Notes: generated from the sequence alone by a model not told the origin. A stretch of DNA of 64,000 nucleotides from Burkholderia cepacia GG4 (GCF_000292915.1 NC_018513.1:2294001-2358000); one strand, 5' to 3'; shown: positions 26,027 through 35,746, counted from the stretch's first letter. Numbers and translations: made by a program.

Positions 26027-28888
26027 TTAATTCCCCGTTGCAGCAAGCGCCGCCTCAAAAGCGGCCTGCTGCTTTTCCAATGTTCGTCCTTTGTCTGGTG
26101 CGGTTCCGAACGGCGAACTTGATAGCCAGTTTTCAAGGTCATCCGGCGTAAAGTAGTTGTAGATCAGCGTAATTACCGTCAAGACCACCGCCACTTCCCA
26201 GCCCGTTGCGATCAGAATCAGACGTCCGCTAAGCATTAGCCATCCGCCGGCGGATACTTCCGCGGCAAGCCCGAGTGCAACGGTTTCGCCCGCGTAGATC
26301 CTTGTCCCCTTGAGCACCGTACTCGCGACATACGCTTCCAGCTTTTCGGCCGCAAGACCGGCAGCCTTGCCCTCGATCCGGGCCTGAGCACCTGCCATGC
26401 CGGCCGAGAGTCTCCCAAGGAACCGCACCTTTCCTGGAGACAGACCGGCTGATCGCATAAGTAATGGCGCAGAAGAACTAATAGCCGTTAGAACCGTTGC
26501 GATACCTGATCCAAGATCCAGCATCGCCTTGATGCTATAGAAAACAGCTTGCTTGTAGTTTGACGACGATACTCCTGATGTCACTTTCATCCCATCAGTC
26601 GTGACTGATATAAACGATGAAATCCCACCCAAACAGCTCGCCGCGACTTTCATGCTCGCGAGCGTCGCGCTCGCCGCAGACTTCCCGAAACCGCTGAGCC
26701 ATTTGTTGTAAACGTTGAGCCCGGCCCCAACCAACGATAAGGTCCCACTGGCAATAGTCAATTCGTCAGCAGCCGTCTTGTTCGGCTTTGTCCAGAGCAG
26801 GAAGTAATTCATCATCTCGATGATGAACAACGCCCCGGAGATCTTGACCGACGCGGCGGCCTTGTCCCGCGCGGCGTTCGGTGTAAACCGCGTCTCCGCA
26901 TACAGCTTGCGTACGAGCGCGCCACGATCATCGTTCGCCAACGTTGCGTATGCTTGCGCCCGAACCTGCATGGGATTCAAGCTCGGATTCTTCGCCTTGA
27001 TTTCCCATATCGTTTTGCTCATCACGGTGTCCATTTGGCCTTCCCAAGCAGCCAGCTTCACCACGATTCGCTTCGCGTCTTCCAGTACGAGGCCCCCGCG
27101 AACCATCAACGCTCCCTTGATCAGCATGCCGCCAACGGAACGAGAAATCGGTCCAAAGACATTTACCAACGCACGTCCCGACCACAGCGTCAATCGCTCG
27201 ATCCCCAGGGCCTTGAGCGGTCGCTCGGTCGCTGACCCGGCGCGCTCGTGCTTGAAGATGTCCTCGACCTTTTCGTAGAACTTCACAAACGACTTCAGGT
27301 AGGCAAGATCGATATAGAGCGACGCCTGCTTCGTCTCGTACCACGACGCGGCCTGATCCACGATCGATTCAGTTTTTGTGGCCTGCACCCTCGTCAGGAA
27401 CGTCTTCATTTCCTGACGAATATCCGTCTGGTTATATGAGAATGCGCGCCAATAGTAGCTGCGCTCATCGGTCGGGTCCATGTTGTTGATGAGCTTCTCG
27501 ACAATACGCAGTCCCGCATCGGTCGCAGACAATCCGGCATACGCTTCGTCGATCACACCGTGAAACGCCATGCCGTCACCCGCGTCATCCGGATGATAGT
27601 CGTTGAGCGCATGCCGGAACGCATCGGCGGCAAGCCAGGCGTCGCGGTCGGGCACACGTTGCTTCTGCAACTGCTCGCACTTGGCTGTGACTTGGTCAAA
27701 CCAGGTACTGAAGTTGTTTGGCCATTTCCCGCCCTTGAGGCTAGCCTGGTATTTGCGCCAGGCCTTGTCACCTGCGGTTTGTTTTTCCGCTGGTGTGAGC
27801 TCTCCCGCGTTGTCAATCATCTCCAATGCGGTGGGTGCCATAATGCCGCCATCACCCGCACCAAGCGCAGCACTCATCATGCCCTTGCGCAGGAGACTCT
27901 CGCTCAATGCCGCACCACTGCGAACCGAGCGTTCGGCCGCTTCGATGGACTGCGTGGCATCCACGCGAAGCGGCTGCGTGCTGGTGAAGCGCATCAGCGT
28001 ACCGGCGGGATCGTTGTGAAACCCGGCGAGTTCGTGCGCGATACCGATCCCATCCCACAGCGCCAGCAACATCGGCTTATGGGGCGCGCCGCCAGCATTC
28101 TCGCCAATGTCATTCATCAGCTTGACCAGACCTTCACTGGCCGAGCCCGACGGCGAAGTTTGACGAATATGCAACGGATAACGCGTGGCCTCCTGCTCCC
28201 AAATGGTGTTGTCGGTCGCACGTCCATACTCATCAGTCACGATCGGTTTGGCGGGCGGGGCGAGCAAGTCAGCCTTCAGGCCTGGCTGGTACTCGACGAT
28301 CTGATCTATCCCGGCTTGTGTGGCAACGGTCGCATGCCCGGCCTCGCCTTTATTCATGCCGAACATGCCGCTTCCCGTCTGGATCCATGTCGCTGGCATG
28401 ATGACCTGCATGCGTTCGCCGCGCAGCTTCGAGGACGTCGCGTACTTCTGGAACACCTCTTTGATCCATGGATATTCGGAGAAGGCGATGAAGACACGCG
28501 TCGCCTTCTCTGGCTTCTCGATGGAGATAACATCCATAGGCACGGCACCACCGCCCTGCGCGCAAGCCGGATCCGTCTTGGGTACCGACGGCAAAGGGAT
28601 CGTCTGCTTCCAGAGCCGTCCGTCTTCGGTCACCCGGTAGGCTTCCCAGTAGTTGCTGCCACGGGCACCCTTCTCGTAGAAAAGGTAAAGCCAACCCTCT
28701 CGGAGCGTTCTCAGGCTGTAGTGATGCGCGCTCAGTGCGATGTCCGTGACACCCGGACCAACAATGCCGGGAGGCATCGCATTCGACATGGTTTTCGGCA
28801 CAACGGCATATCGCACCGGCAGAATCGCGAGACCCGATTTCATACAGTTCGGACACGTCGCGGTACAAGTCAGAGGAGTGTTTGCCAT
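26027..28888 (-). CDS. T6SS effector, VasX / BTH_I2691-like, predicted membrane-active toxin
   Basis: The 953-residue protein opens with a cysteine cluster (C8, C12, C15) and SGLAILPVRYAVVP, matching the VasX N-terminal region of T6SS effectors. The following region (HYSLRTLREGWLYLFYE) is also typical of that group. The long helical middle leads to a C-terminal third with several hydrophobic segments, among them SGALFIIEMMNYFLLW, SGIATVLTAISSSAPLLM and LILIATGWEVAVVLTVITLI, consistent with a colicin-like pore-former. It sits directly after VgrG and a DUF4123 adaptor and before two immunity candidates, the same order as vgrG-vasW-vasX-tsiV2. Pore formation is inferred. Confidence 0.88.
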   Translation of the reverse strand: MANTPLTCTATCPNCMKSGLAILPVRYAVVPKTMSNAMPPGIVGPGVTDIALSAHHYSLRTLREGWLYLFYEKGARGSNYWEAYRVTEDGRLWKQTIPLPSVPKTDPACAQGGGAVPMDVISIEKPEKATRVFIAFSEYPWIKEVFQKYATSSKLRGERMQVIMPATWIQTGSGMFGMNKGEAGHATVATQAGIDQIVEYQPGLKADLLAPPAKPIVTDEYGRATDNTIWEQEATRYPLHIRQTSPSGSASEGLVKLMNDIGENAGGAPHKPMLLALWDGIGIAHELAGFHNDPAGTLMRFTSTQPLRVDATQSIEAAERSVRSGAALSESLLRKGMMSAALGAGDGGIMAPTALEMIDNAGELTPAEKQTAGDKAWRKYQASLKGGKWPNNFSTWFDQVTAKCEQLQKQRVPDRDAWLAADAFRHALNDYHPDDAGDGMAFHGVIDEAYAGLSATDAGLRIVEKLINNMDPTDERSYYWRAFSYNQTDIRQEMKTFLTRVQATKTESIVDQAASWYETKQASLYIDLAYLKSFVKFYEKVEDIFKHERAGSATERPLKALGIERLTLWSGRALVNVFGPISRSVGGMLIKGALMVRGGLVLEDAKRIVVKLAAWEGQMDTVMSKTIWEIKAKNPSLNPMQVRAQAYATLANDDRGALVRKLYAETRFTPNAARDKAAASVKISGALFIIEMMNYFLLWTKPNKTAADELTIASGTLSLVGAGLNVYNKWLSGFGKSAASATLASMKVAASCLGGISSFISVTTDGMKVTSGVSSSNYKQAVFYSIKAMLDLGSGIATVLTAISSSAPLLMRSAGLSPGKVRFLGRLSAGMAGAQARIEGKAAGLAAEKLEAYVASTVLKGTRIYAGETVALGLAAEVSAGGWLMLSGRLILIATGWEVAVVLTVITLIYNYFTPDDLENWLSSSPFGTAPDKGRTLEKQQAAFEAALAATGN

Positions 28889-28915
28889 GATCTGTTTCGT
28901 TATTCGTTATAGGGT

Positions 28916-29926
28916 TCAGGCGCGGCCGCCAGCGTTATCCGAGACACGCAAGCGCTCATGCCAAACGCCATTCCGAATTTCCGCAATTTCGTCCGAAGTG
29001 AGCTCGTCGATCCGTTCGACATAAAGATCCCCGTCAGCCCTGCTCCCCAGTATCTGTAGAACCCGCGGATGCAGGTCAAACTCCGGATGCCACGAGAGCG
29101 CGTGACCGACAAACGCCACCTCATCTTCCTCGTCGGTCAGGCCATAGCGTCGAGCCTTCAGCACCGCTGCCACGGCTGCATCGACCTCATGTTGCTTCGG
29201 TTGACGGTCGAGATCGTACGCATGCAGTGCAAGCGCGCGATTGACAACGCCATGGCAATGGATAGCCTGCCATTGCACGGCGTCGAGCGCAAAGTCGTCT
29301 CGCCGCCCCATGGTGTTCATGCGGGTGATGGGCACCGCTCCGGCGTCGAGGGTATGCCATGCTTGGATGGGACCCAACAAGGCGTGCTGCTGCACCGGTG
29401 CCAGCAGAGGCCAGAGCAGTGCTTGCGAACGCGGGTCGTAAAATCTCAGCAGGCAAAGACGACCCCGATCGTCGTTCTGAAGCGCGAGACGCGAGCAATG
29501 TGCCGCGACCTCCCCCGCAGATGCCGAACTGGCCAGCCAGCCACCAATGCGCTGCCCCAGGCCCTCGGCCATCGATTGTGGGCGCCTGTCCTCAAGAGCC
29601 AGTCGCGCGCTTTCTTCCAGCGCGGCGACACCAGATTCAGTTTTGAGATCCAGTTCGAGAAGGTAGGGATAATGTGCCGGCGAGACCGCCTCGTGATCTA
29701 TTACCACGTCGGTTTTGGGTAGGTCCGCGCGTAACGGGTTGTCGCCACCATCGTCGGCCAGCGGATCCCGCTGGCTGGGGTCGACAAGCAGCAGGCAACG
29801 CATGTCCGGATGCTGGTTGAACCAACTCTTTAATGCACCGACCTGCTCGCGAATTCTGACCTCCTCCGCCACGGAATCGTCCGCTTTACTTCCATCGCGC
29901 CCTTGCTGTGTCTGCATGTATGACAT
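28916..29926 (-). CDS. DUF4123 (Tap/TEC) T6SS effector adaptor
   Basis: This 336-residue protein has a DUF4123 domain in its N-terminal part (CLLLVDPSQRDPLADD near residue 40, continuing through HYPYLLELDL and GRLCLLRFYDPR). DUF4123 adaptors load one effector onto its VgrG or PAAR. The ATG at 29926 was chosen because GGAG, embedded in the end of vgrG, lies 7 bases upstream; only 4 bases separate the genes. It is followed by the VasX-like effector, presumably its client. Confidence 0.88.
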   Translation of the reverse strand: MSYMQTQQGRDGSKADDSVAEEVRIREQVGALKSWFNQHPDMRCLLLVDPSQRDPLADDGGDNPLRADLPKTDVVIDHEAVSPAHYPYLLELDLKTESGVAALEESARLALEDRRPQSMAEGLGQRIGGWLASSASAGEVAAHCSRLALQNDDRGRLCLLRFYDPRSQALLWPLLAPVQQHALLGPIQAWHTLDAGAVPITRMNTMGRRDDFALDAVQWQAIHCHGVVNRALALHAYDLDRQPKQHEVDAAVAAVLKARRYGLTDEEDEVAFVGHALSWHPEFDLHPRVLQILGSRADGDLYVERIDELTSDEIAEIRNGVWHERLRVSDNAGGRA

Positions 29927-29930
29927 CGAC

Positions 29931-32462
29931 TTACTCCAGCACGACGGTTGACGCGCTATTGGCGGATGCCGACGCCGTCTGCCACGAACATCCCTTCGTG
30001 ACGCTCGTAATCTGTGCGGGCAAGCGCATGGACGACGCCCCCTGCTTACTCCACGATGCGCCCTTCTCAAGAATTCGGCCGGTTGTCCCGTTCTCGATCA
30101 GGTCCGGCGTGATCTTGATGTACGACCCGCCTGCTCCAATCCAGATCTCCTTGTCCGCCGAAATCACGACCCGACCGTCGACACTGGTGATGTTCAGATC
30201 CTGCTGCGAGGTCAACGCCATGGCATCGCTTTTCGCCTGGATCTCGACCTTGCCCTTCGCTGCAAACAGCTTGATCCCTGCGTTCTGCGCGAACAGGCTA
30301 ATCTTCTCCATCACACTCGTGATCAGCGATTTGCCGGCCGCCACGTGCACGCTCTTGCCACTGACGATATTGACCTGCTGGTTCGCCGTGACCTGCGCCG
30401 ACTCTTGCGTCGACAGCCCCACGCCTGCAGGACTCGCCATCAGCATGATCGGTGTCGAAAAACCGTTCGCGTTGCCCGTGCCACCGCCGCCCGTACGACC
30501 ACCGCTGCCGGCACCGCCACTCACGCTGTAGTGCGTTGCGTCGGTAAACTTCTTGAGCGCGTCCTGCCCCTCCTGCAAACTTTCGGCTTGGTTCGCCGAA
30601 CTTGCCTGCGACGTCAAATCAACAACGGTTTCCGCACTGGCCAACTGCTCAGACGCAGCCGTCACGTTCAACGGCTGGTTCGTCGCTGTCGGGTGGGTAG
30701 ATACGAACAAGCCCTGCCCCGCCCGAATGGCGCCATAGGCGTCTGATTTGAGGTCGAACCCGCTCCCAAGGAACGCACCGCGCGTATTGTCGGTCTGCTG
30801 GATCAGATACCCCAGGTGCAAGTGGGACTGATAGCTGCTCGAGTAAAGGTGAACTCGATTCTGCTGCGTCGAGTCGTCCATCACGAGCTGGTTGTAGCCT
30901 GTGCCGCCGTACTCACGCGAGCGTTGACCGGACAGCAAGCCGTTCGTGTGCCACACCGGCTGCGTAGCCCCCCCGTACATTCTCGCGATGATGACGGGCC
31001 GGTCACAGTCACCCTCCATGAAGCCGATGACGACTTCGTCGCCCTTGCGTAGCGGCTGAATCCCACCACGGTTCGAGCCTGCATCAAGGAATGTCGGACG
31101 CACCCAGCACGACGCACGCTCGTCCTGGCCATTGCGGCGATTCCAGTGGAACCACACCTTCACCCGGTTCAGCGAATCGGTATACACCTCTTCCCCGCTC
31201 GGCCCGGCGACGATTGCATTCTGCAACTGCATCACCGGCTTCTTGTGTTCGAACGGGCTACGGAAAGGGACGTTGCGCGGCTGCGCCTCGACCATCACCT
31301 GAAAGAAACCTTCGCTGCCATCTGCATGGCGAACCGTCGCGCCAGCCTTCGCTTGCGCAACTTCCGCAGCCAGCCCGTCGGGAAATTGCTCCGCTTCGTC
31401 CAGACCGGGCAAGTTATTGCAAATCAACCATTCGACTTCGAGCAAAACAAACTCACGATCCGGTTGACTGCCCGCATCATGCACCGGATGACCGCGAAGT
31501 TCGAAGCGCCGCCCCGGCATCGCGCAGCGCAAGCCGCCTATCCCGTGAAAGCGTTTCATCCGCGACTTGCGCTCTTCAAGCCGAATCTGGGCAAGACGCT
31601 CGCCTTGCTCACGGTCCGACCACATGTACGCGCCAGGGTAGTCGTAGATCTCCCCATCGGTCGGCAACTGGCCGTTCACGTCGGTCACGCCCTGCACCTG
31701 CCGAGGAAGATCGGGGCGCTTATAGTCGAACGAGCGAGACGTCAGTTGCGCACTGTCGATCTGAAGTTGCTCCTTCCATTGCGCAAACCCGTCCAGTTCC
31801 CCGCTGATTTCCGTGGGGCCGAACTCGACAACGGGCTGTTTCAGTTGCGGGACGAAATAAACGTCGTCCGTCAGAACCATCGTGTGCGACCGGCCGTTGT
31901 CCGCCTGTTCGAAGTACGGGAACACCCCCACCTCTTCGAGACTACGATGAACAAAGTTCAAGTCGTATTCCCACTGCACACGGTTCGAATACGATGGCAG
32001 CGGCTTATGTAGATCGAAGCGATATGCTCCGCGCGCTTGCGAATGTTCGTTGAATACGTCGGTCAGGATCTGCTCGCCGTTCTGCTCCTGCCAGTCACGC
32101 ATGTCGCGGCGCAGGCGCAAGAAATAGAGCCAAGACGAGAACGCCAGCTTGTAAAAGGTCAACGGTCCATCCGCGCCCAGCCTGCTGAATCGGTGAACGT
32201 AGCCATGGATCGGCATGTATGTGCCGTCCGTCTGCTGGATCCAGAGCGTGACCGGCTTGGCGAGTAGCGCACTTAGTTCAATCTGGCTGCCGCGTGGCGA
32301 AACGGCATCAATCACGAATTCGTAATCGCGACCGAGCCGAGCCGATCCTTTCACATACAGCGGCAATAACCAGTCGACGCCAAGCGGCGTGTCGAGTTTG
32401 ACAAGACGGTTGTATTGCGCGTCGCCCAGACGCAACGTCTTATAAAGTGCGGTGTGGCCCAT
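29931..32462 (-). CDS. vgrG: VgrG spike protein with DUF2345 extension
   Basis: The 843-residue protein has the gp27-like N-terminus (YNRLVKLDTPLGVDWLLPLY; HGYVHRFSRLGADG), the gp5-like OB-fold and needle with GPSGEEVYTDSLNRVKVWFHW and GFMEGDCDRPVIIARMY, then a DUF2345 beta-helix (QVNIVSGKSVHVAAGKS onward to ADKEIWIGAGGSYIKITPD). A Ser/Ala-rich tail follows. It is the only complete VgrG in the window and heads the cargo operon. Confidence 0.95.
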   Translation of the reverse strand: MGHTALYKTLRLGDAQYNRLVKLDTPLGVDWLLPLYVKGSARLGRDYEFVIDAVSPRGSQIELSALLAKPVTLWIQQTDGTYMPIHGYVHRFSRLGADGPLTFYKLAFSSWLYFLRLRRDMRDWQEQNGEQILTDVFNEHSQARGAYRFDLHKPLPSYSNRVQWEYDLNFVHRSLEEVGVFPYFEQADNGRSHTMVLTDDVYFVPQLKQPVVEFGPTEISGELDGFAQWKEQLQIDSAQLTSRSFDYKRPDLPRQVQGVTDVNGQLPTDGEIYDYPGAYMWSDREQGERLAQIRLEERKSRMKRFHGIGGLRCAMPGRRFELRGHPVHDAGSQPDREFVLLEVEWLICNNLPGLDEAEQFPDGLAAEVAQAKAGATVRHADGSEGFFQVMVEAQPRNVPFRSPFEHKKPVMQLQNAIVAGPSGEEVYTDSLNRVKVWFHWNRRNGQDERASCWVRPTFLDAGSNRGGIQPLRKGDEVVIGFMEGDCDRPVIIARMYGGATQPVWHTNGLLSGQRSREYGGTGYNQLVMDDSTQQNRVHLYSSSYQSHLHLGYLIQQTDNTRGAFLGSGFDLKSDAYGAIRAGQGLFVSTHPTATNQPLNVTAASEQLASAETVVDLTSQASSANQAESLQEGQDALKKFTDATHYSVSGGAGSGGRTGGGGTGNANGFSTPIMLMASPAGVGLSTQESAQVTANQQVNIVSGKSVHVAAGKSLITSVMEKISLFAQNAGIKLFAAKGKVEIQAKSDAMALTSQQDLNITSVDGRVVISADKEIWIGAGGSYIKITPDLIENGTTGRILEKGASWSKQGASSMRLPAQITSVTKGCSWQTASASANSASTVVLE

Positions 32463-32749
32463 GCAGCTTTCCCTTGGTTGGTATTCAGGTGGGGTTTCTG
32501 CCGAGGGCTGATTATAAATGCCTTTTAGAACAAGACGATAGTGGGCCTCACATACCGACCTATCTCAAATAAATTAGCGACCTGACGTTCGTGCGTGCAA
32601 TTGCCGGAATCTCACAATCTTTCAGGAAAAATTTCCGATTGCACCGTGAGCCAGATTTTTTAAATAAAATATTACCGATCTGAACACGGCCAGCTACGAC
32701 CGCTCCGCCGATGCATTTCCACGCCGGCGCACTTCGCTCAGGAGTTTTC

Positions 32750-32935
32750 GTGATCTCTGCCCCCTCCTTTGTGCTGATCGGGCTGGGCCTCACACTCGTC
32801 GCCATGTTCCCGGTGGGTTTCTATTGGCTCGCCACCAACGACCAGCCGACACGCCCCCATTCCCCCGTCGCTCCGCTACCGGCTCCCGGCGCCACCGTCA
32901 CGCGTGATCGAGATGGATCTACTTCCATGAGCTGA
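32750..32935 (+). CDS. Small single-pass membrane protein
   Basis: The GTG at 32750 has GGAG 5 bases upstream and opens 61 residues with one hydrophobic helix (APSFVLIGLGLTLVAMFPVG) and a Pro-rich tail. An ATG at 32711 in the same frame lacks a site. It is divergent from vgrG. No family recognised. Confidence 0.45.
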   Translation: MISAPSFVLIGLGLTLVAMFPVGFYWLATNDQPTRPHSPVAPLPAPGATVTRDRDGSTSMS

Positions 32936-33264
32936 TGAACGAGACACCGCCGAACAGGCGGCAGCTGGCTAACCTAACCGAACAAGGAAAGTCATGGGCG
33001 CCCTCTGAATGGGAGTTCGCTAGTAACAGATCCGAGGACGGAAAGATTGCTGAGCCCAGAAAAGCCCACGACGGTGGCTGCCCCTTGGAGATCCGGGGAC
33101 AGTCGCCCTGGTAGCTGCCTTGCGCGATCGCCGGAGTCTGCGTAACGCAGATCGATGCGCGACGAGTGCCGACGTGTCGAAAAGAAGCTTTTCTAACGTT
33201 GCAGGCACCAGGAATAACGCCCACTTACGCGGGCGTCGGTACAAGCGCTAGCAACAACACATCG
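32936..33264. other. 329-bp gap after the small membrane protein
   Basis: I see no supported gene, repeat or strong hairpin here; reading frames on both strands are short and without family features. Confidence 0.4.
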
Positions 33265-33735
33265 TCACTTTGCAGCGTCAGCCTGATCAGATTTCAGAAC
33301 CGTCAGTTTCGATTCTTTCACCCCATCCCGCCCGGTAGTGTCGTCGACGAGTTGTAGCTTGCTGCGAGCGTACATGATACCCATCTTGACCTCCTGCCAA
33401 ACGTAGTAGATCTTTCCGGCAACCGTGTCCACGTCCAGCGTTGAGTCGTTTTCCGCCTTCGAGACCAACTGATGATGGCCAGGCTCTACCTCGCTATACA
33501 GGTAAGTTTTCGCGGCCGTGTCGCCCAAAATCTTCCCGTCCAGTATCACCGGCATCTTGACGGCTCCGCCCATGCTTTCGTTTCGATAGACGTAAATTGC
33601 CGCCTTCTCATGCGGAGCGCTGAACGTCTTAAGTTCAGCGTCGCGCTGTGGATCGCCCATTGGCACCGAGGCACATCCCACCAGAGTGCCAGCGGTCAAC
33701 CCGAGAACAAAAAAAGATCGCAGATGCAGTTTCAT
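33265..33735 (-). CDS. DUF2846 lipoprotein
   Basis: This 156-residue protein has a lipoprotein signal ending in LVGC (cysteine about 21) and the DUF2846 core: AAIYVYRNESMGGAVKMPV, LDGKILGDTAAKTYLYSEV, GHHQLVSKAEND. The domain is found in small surface or periplasmic lipoproteins of unknown function. It has no obvious partner here; its neighbours are a broken parvulin gene and the T6SS operon. Confidence 0.85.
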   Translation of the reverse strand: MKLHLRSFFVLGLTAGTLVGCASVPMGDPQRDAELKTFSAPHEKAAIYVYRNESMGGAVKMPVILDGKILGDTAAKTYLYSEVEPGHHQLVSKAENDSTLDVDTVAGKIYYVWQEVKMGIMYARSKLQLVDDTTGRDGVKESKLTVLKSDQADAAK

Positions 33736-33826
33736 TTTAGAACCCCGTTTATCTTACTGCGAATCTAAAAATCGAAGTGCCGCGCATAACGCGATATATC
33801 GCGCAACACGTTCGCTGCCACACTAC

Positions 33827-34231
33827 TCACTGCTGGATCTTCGCGTCCTTCATTAATCCACCAACAAACTCAGCTGTGGCCGTCTCCAGCGCGAGTACCT
33901 GCAACTGCTGCTGGATCGTCGCCTTCGTCGTGTCGAATGACGGCACCTGTGTAGGCCGCTTCGCATCGACCTTGACGATTGCGCGCGGTCCATTGGCATC
34001 GTTACCCGATGCAATCGATTGCGGCGTTATGCCACCCGCCGGCAACTGAATGATTGCCTGCGCAACCGCAAGTGGCAAGCCCTGCGTCTTCCCTTCCACC
34101 ACCGGCGTCTTGAAACTTACCCACGGGAGTTCACCACCGGCCGCAGCAGTAGGCGCCTGGCTGTACTGACGCGCCAGTGCCTCGAACGACTGCCCCGATA
34201 TAAGTTGTGCCAACACGGTCGCCCCCTCGCG
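33827..34231 (-). pseudogene. 3' fragment of a PrsA/SurA-type peptidyl-prolyl isomerase
   Basis: The open stretch encodes the distal part of a parvulin domain (SGQSFEALARQYSQAP, GGELPWVSF) and the family's C-terminal helix (ATIQQQLQVLALETA). The signal peptide, the N-terminal chaperone helices and the first parvulin strand are missing, and an in-frame TGA lies at 34232-34234. The 5' part has been lost, probably when the adjacent nuclease gene arrived. Confidence 0.7.
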
Positions 34232-34344
34232 TCACGGCTGCTGTATCGCCGTCGCGGAATTGCCCAACGGAAATTGCGCGCCGATAGGGCGATCAGCGGA
34301 GGGTTCAGCCGTATACTTCGGGCCCCACACACGACGCAACTCCT

Positions 34345-35094
34345 ATGCGACAAATCTTCGCGTGCGCGCTAATGGCCCTTGCCACTCACGCCTTTGCTTC
34401 TAGCTCCTGCCCGCAGTTCAGTCCGAAAGGAAAATCTCCGGTCGTCACCAATCCTCGGATAGCCGCGAAGACGCGCCTCCTGTGCTATTCAGATTTTGAG
34501 GTGTTGCACTCGAGCATCACGCACGGACCGCTTTGGTCAGCCGAACACCTGACCCGTTCGCACCTCGCGGCGGCGAAGAACGAGGTCCGCACGAACCGAT
34601 TCTTCGAGGAGTCGCGGTTACCGAACGGAGAAGGCGCGCGACTGACGGACTACCGCAAAAGTGGCTACGATCGCGGGCACATGAGCCCAGCTGGTGATCG
34701 CTGGAATGATCGGGCAATGGCCGAATCGTTTACGCTTGCAAACATGGTGCCGCAGAATCCGACGAACAATCGTCACCTGTGGGCACACGTCGAGGAAGCG
34801 GTTCGCCGGATCGGTCTGCGCGCGACGGACACATACGTTGTCACGGGGCCGATGTTCAAGGGTGCAGAATTGACGACGATCGGCAAATCTGGCGTCATCG
34901 TTCCAACCCAGATTTTCAAGGTAGTCTATGTACCTCAGAAGCGGCTCGCGTTCGCAGTCGTCGCTAATAACACCGCAACCAAGCGCTACACGATTGCGAC
35001 CGTACATGAGGTCGAGGCGCAAAGTGGCCTGCGATTCCCCGGCATTCCGGAATCGCTGAAGGACACACGCATCGGAGGTCTAAATGGAGTTTAA
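34345..35094 (+). CDS. Secreted DNA/RNA non-specific endonuclease (NUC/Serratia type)
   Basis: The 249-residue protein has an N-terminal signal peptide (QIFACALMALATHAFA) and the NUC active-site motif YDRGHMSPAGDRWNDRAM near residue 112, with the catalytic His in DRGH and a downstream Asn (LANMVPQNPTNN) for magnesium binding. It should cut DNA and RNA without sequence specificity in the periplasm or outside the cell. The next gene overlaps it by 11 bases. Its location among T6SS cargo makes an antibacterial or nutrient-scavenging role possible. Confidence 0.9.
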   Translation: MRQIFACALMALATHAFASSSCPQFSPKGKSPVVTNPRIAAKTRLLCYSDFEVLHSSITHGPLWSAEHLTRSHLAAAKNEVRTNRFFEESRLPNGEGARLTDYRKSGYDRGHMSPAGDRWNDRAMAESFTLANMVPQNPTNNRHLWAHVEEAVRRIGLRATDTYVVTGPMFKGAELTTIGKSGVIVPTQIFKVVYVPQKRLAFAVVANNTATKRYTIATVHEVEAQSGLRFPGIPESLKDTRIGGLNGV

Positions 35095-35350
35095 GGCGTT
35101 TGCAGACGACTCGACCGTCGTGAATATTCACGGCGACGCGTTCACCGTCACCAACGATCCTGAGCGGATCGTATTGTCAGGCACGTTAGAACTGACGCGC
35201 GACAAAGCGGGCCTCGCCGCCGCACTTGCACTACAGCAGGCCGTCGCGAGCATCGTAGACGTACTTCAGCACGATCCCGCACTGCCCGAACACGTCCGCG
35301 ATGAGCCCGCCGCACCGAAGGGTAAAATCAAGAACCCCTTCACTGGATAG
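35084..35350 (+). CDS. Small protein overlapping the nuclease gene (unknown; possible partner)
   Basis: This 88-residue acidic protein starts inside the nuclease gene. The first half is beta-rich (VVNIHGDAFTVTNDPERIVL, then LSGTLELTRDK), followed by a helix (LAAALALQQAVASIVDVL). It has no signal peptide. I do not recognise a family. Overlap with a secreted nuclease invites the idea of an inhibitor, but a cytosolic inhibitor would act before export only. Confidence 0.6.
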   Translation: MEFKAFADDSTVVNIHGDAFTVTNDPERIVLSGTLELTRDKAGLAAALALQQAVASIVDVLQHDPALPEHVRDEPAAPKGKIKNPFTG

Positions 35351-35443
35351 ACGGACTCCTCGTCTGACAGCTGAGCCCACTGGCCACCCATACCGTTAAA
35401 GATGGAGCAATGAGCAGCAAGTAGGTGGTTACCCGCCTCATAG

Positions 35444-35731
35444 CTAAGTGTCGCTAAACGATGTCGTCTGCGAGGCGACCAGACGCGGTGGTGGAGAACA
35501 AAGACAGATGCAAAGATCGTCACTGAGCGCTGTCTGCCGCCCATCGGGTCCGGTGGTGGAAATCCGCGGGCCATCGCACGCGATTTTCCCGACGGTTTTG
35601 CAGACTGGACAAAAGACGGGATCATGTTCGTAGGCTTGCTCGCGACCGTTTATCAGGTCAGCCCCATCGCCGCTCTGCACCACTCCGCCAACGGTTGTCA
35701 GATCGCCCTTCACGATGTCATAGCGCGGGAT
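35444..35731 (-). CDS. PAAR domain protein with an apparent ATC start codon
   Basis: The frame encodes PRYDIVKGDLTTVGGVVQSG, then EHDPVFCPVCKTVGKIACDG and ALSDDLCICLCSPPP, a full PAAR domain. A strong AGGAGG at 35739-35744 ends 7 bases before ATC (35731-35729), exactly where family members begin with MxRYDI. The nearest standard start is GTG at 35713, which removes six conserved residues and has no ribosome site. Either ATC is used weakly or a point change silenced the gene. It is last in the Tle4-Tli4-PAAR cassette. Confidence 0.7.
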   Translation of the reverse strand: MPRYDIVKGDLTTVGGVVQSGDGADLINGREQAYEHDPVFCPVCKTVGKIACDGPRISTTGPDGRQTALSDDLCICLCSPPPRLVASQTTSFSDT

Positions 35732-35746
35732 TCCTCGACCTCCTGC

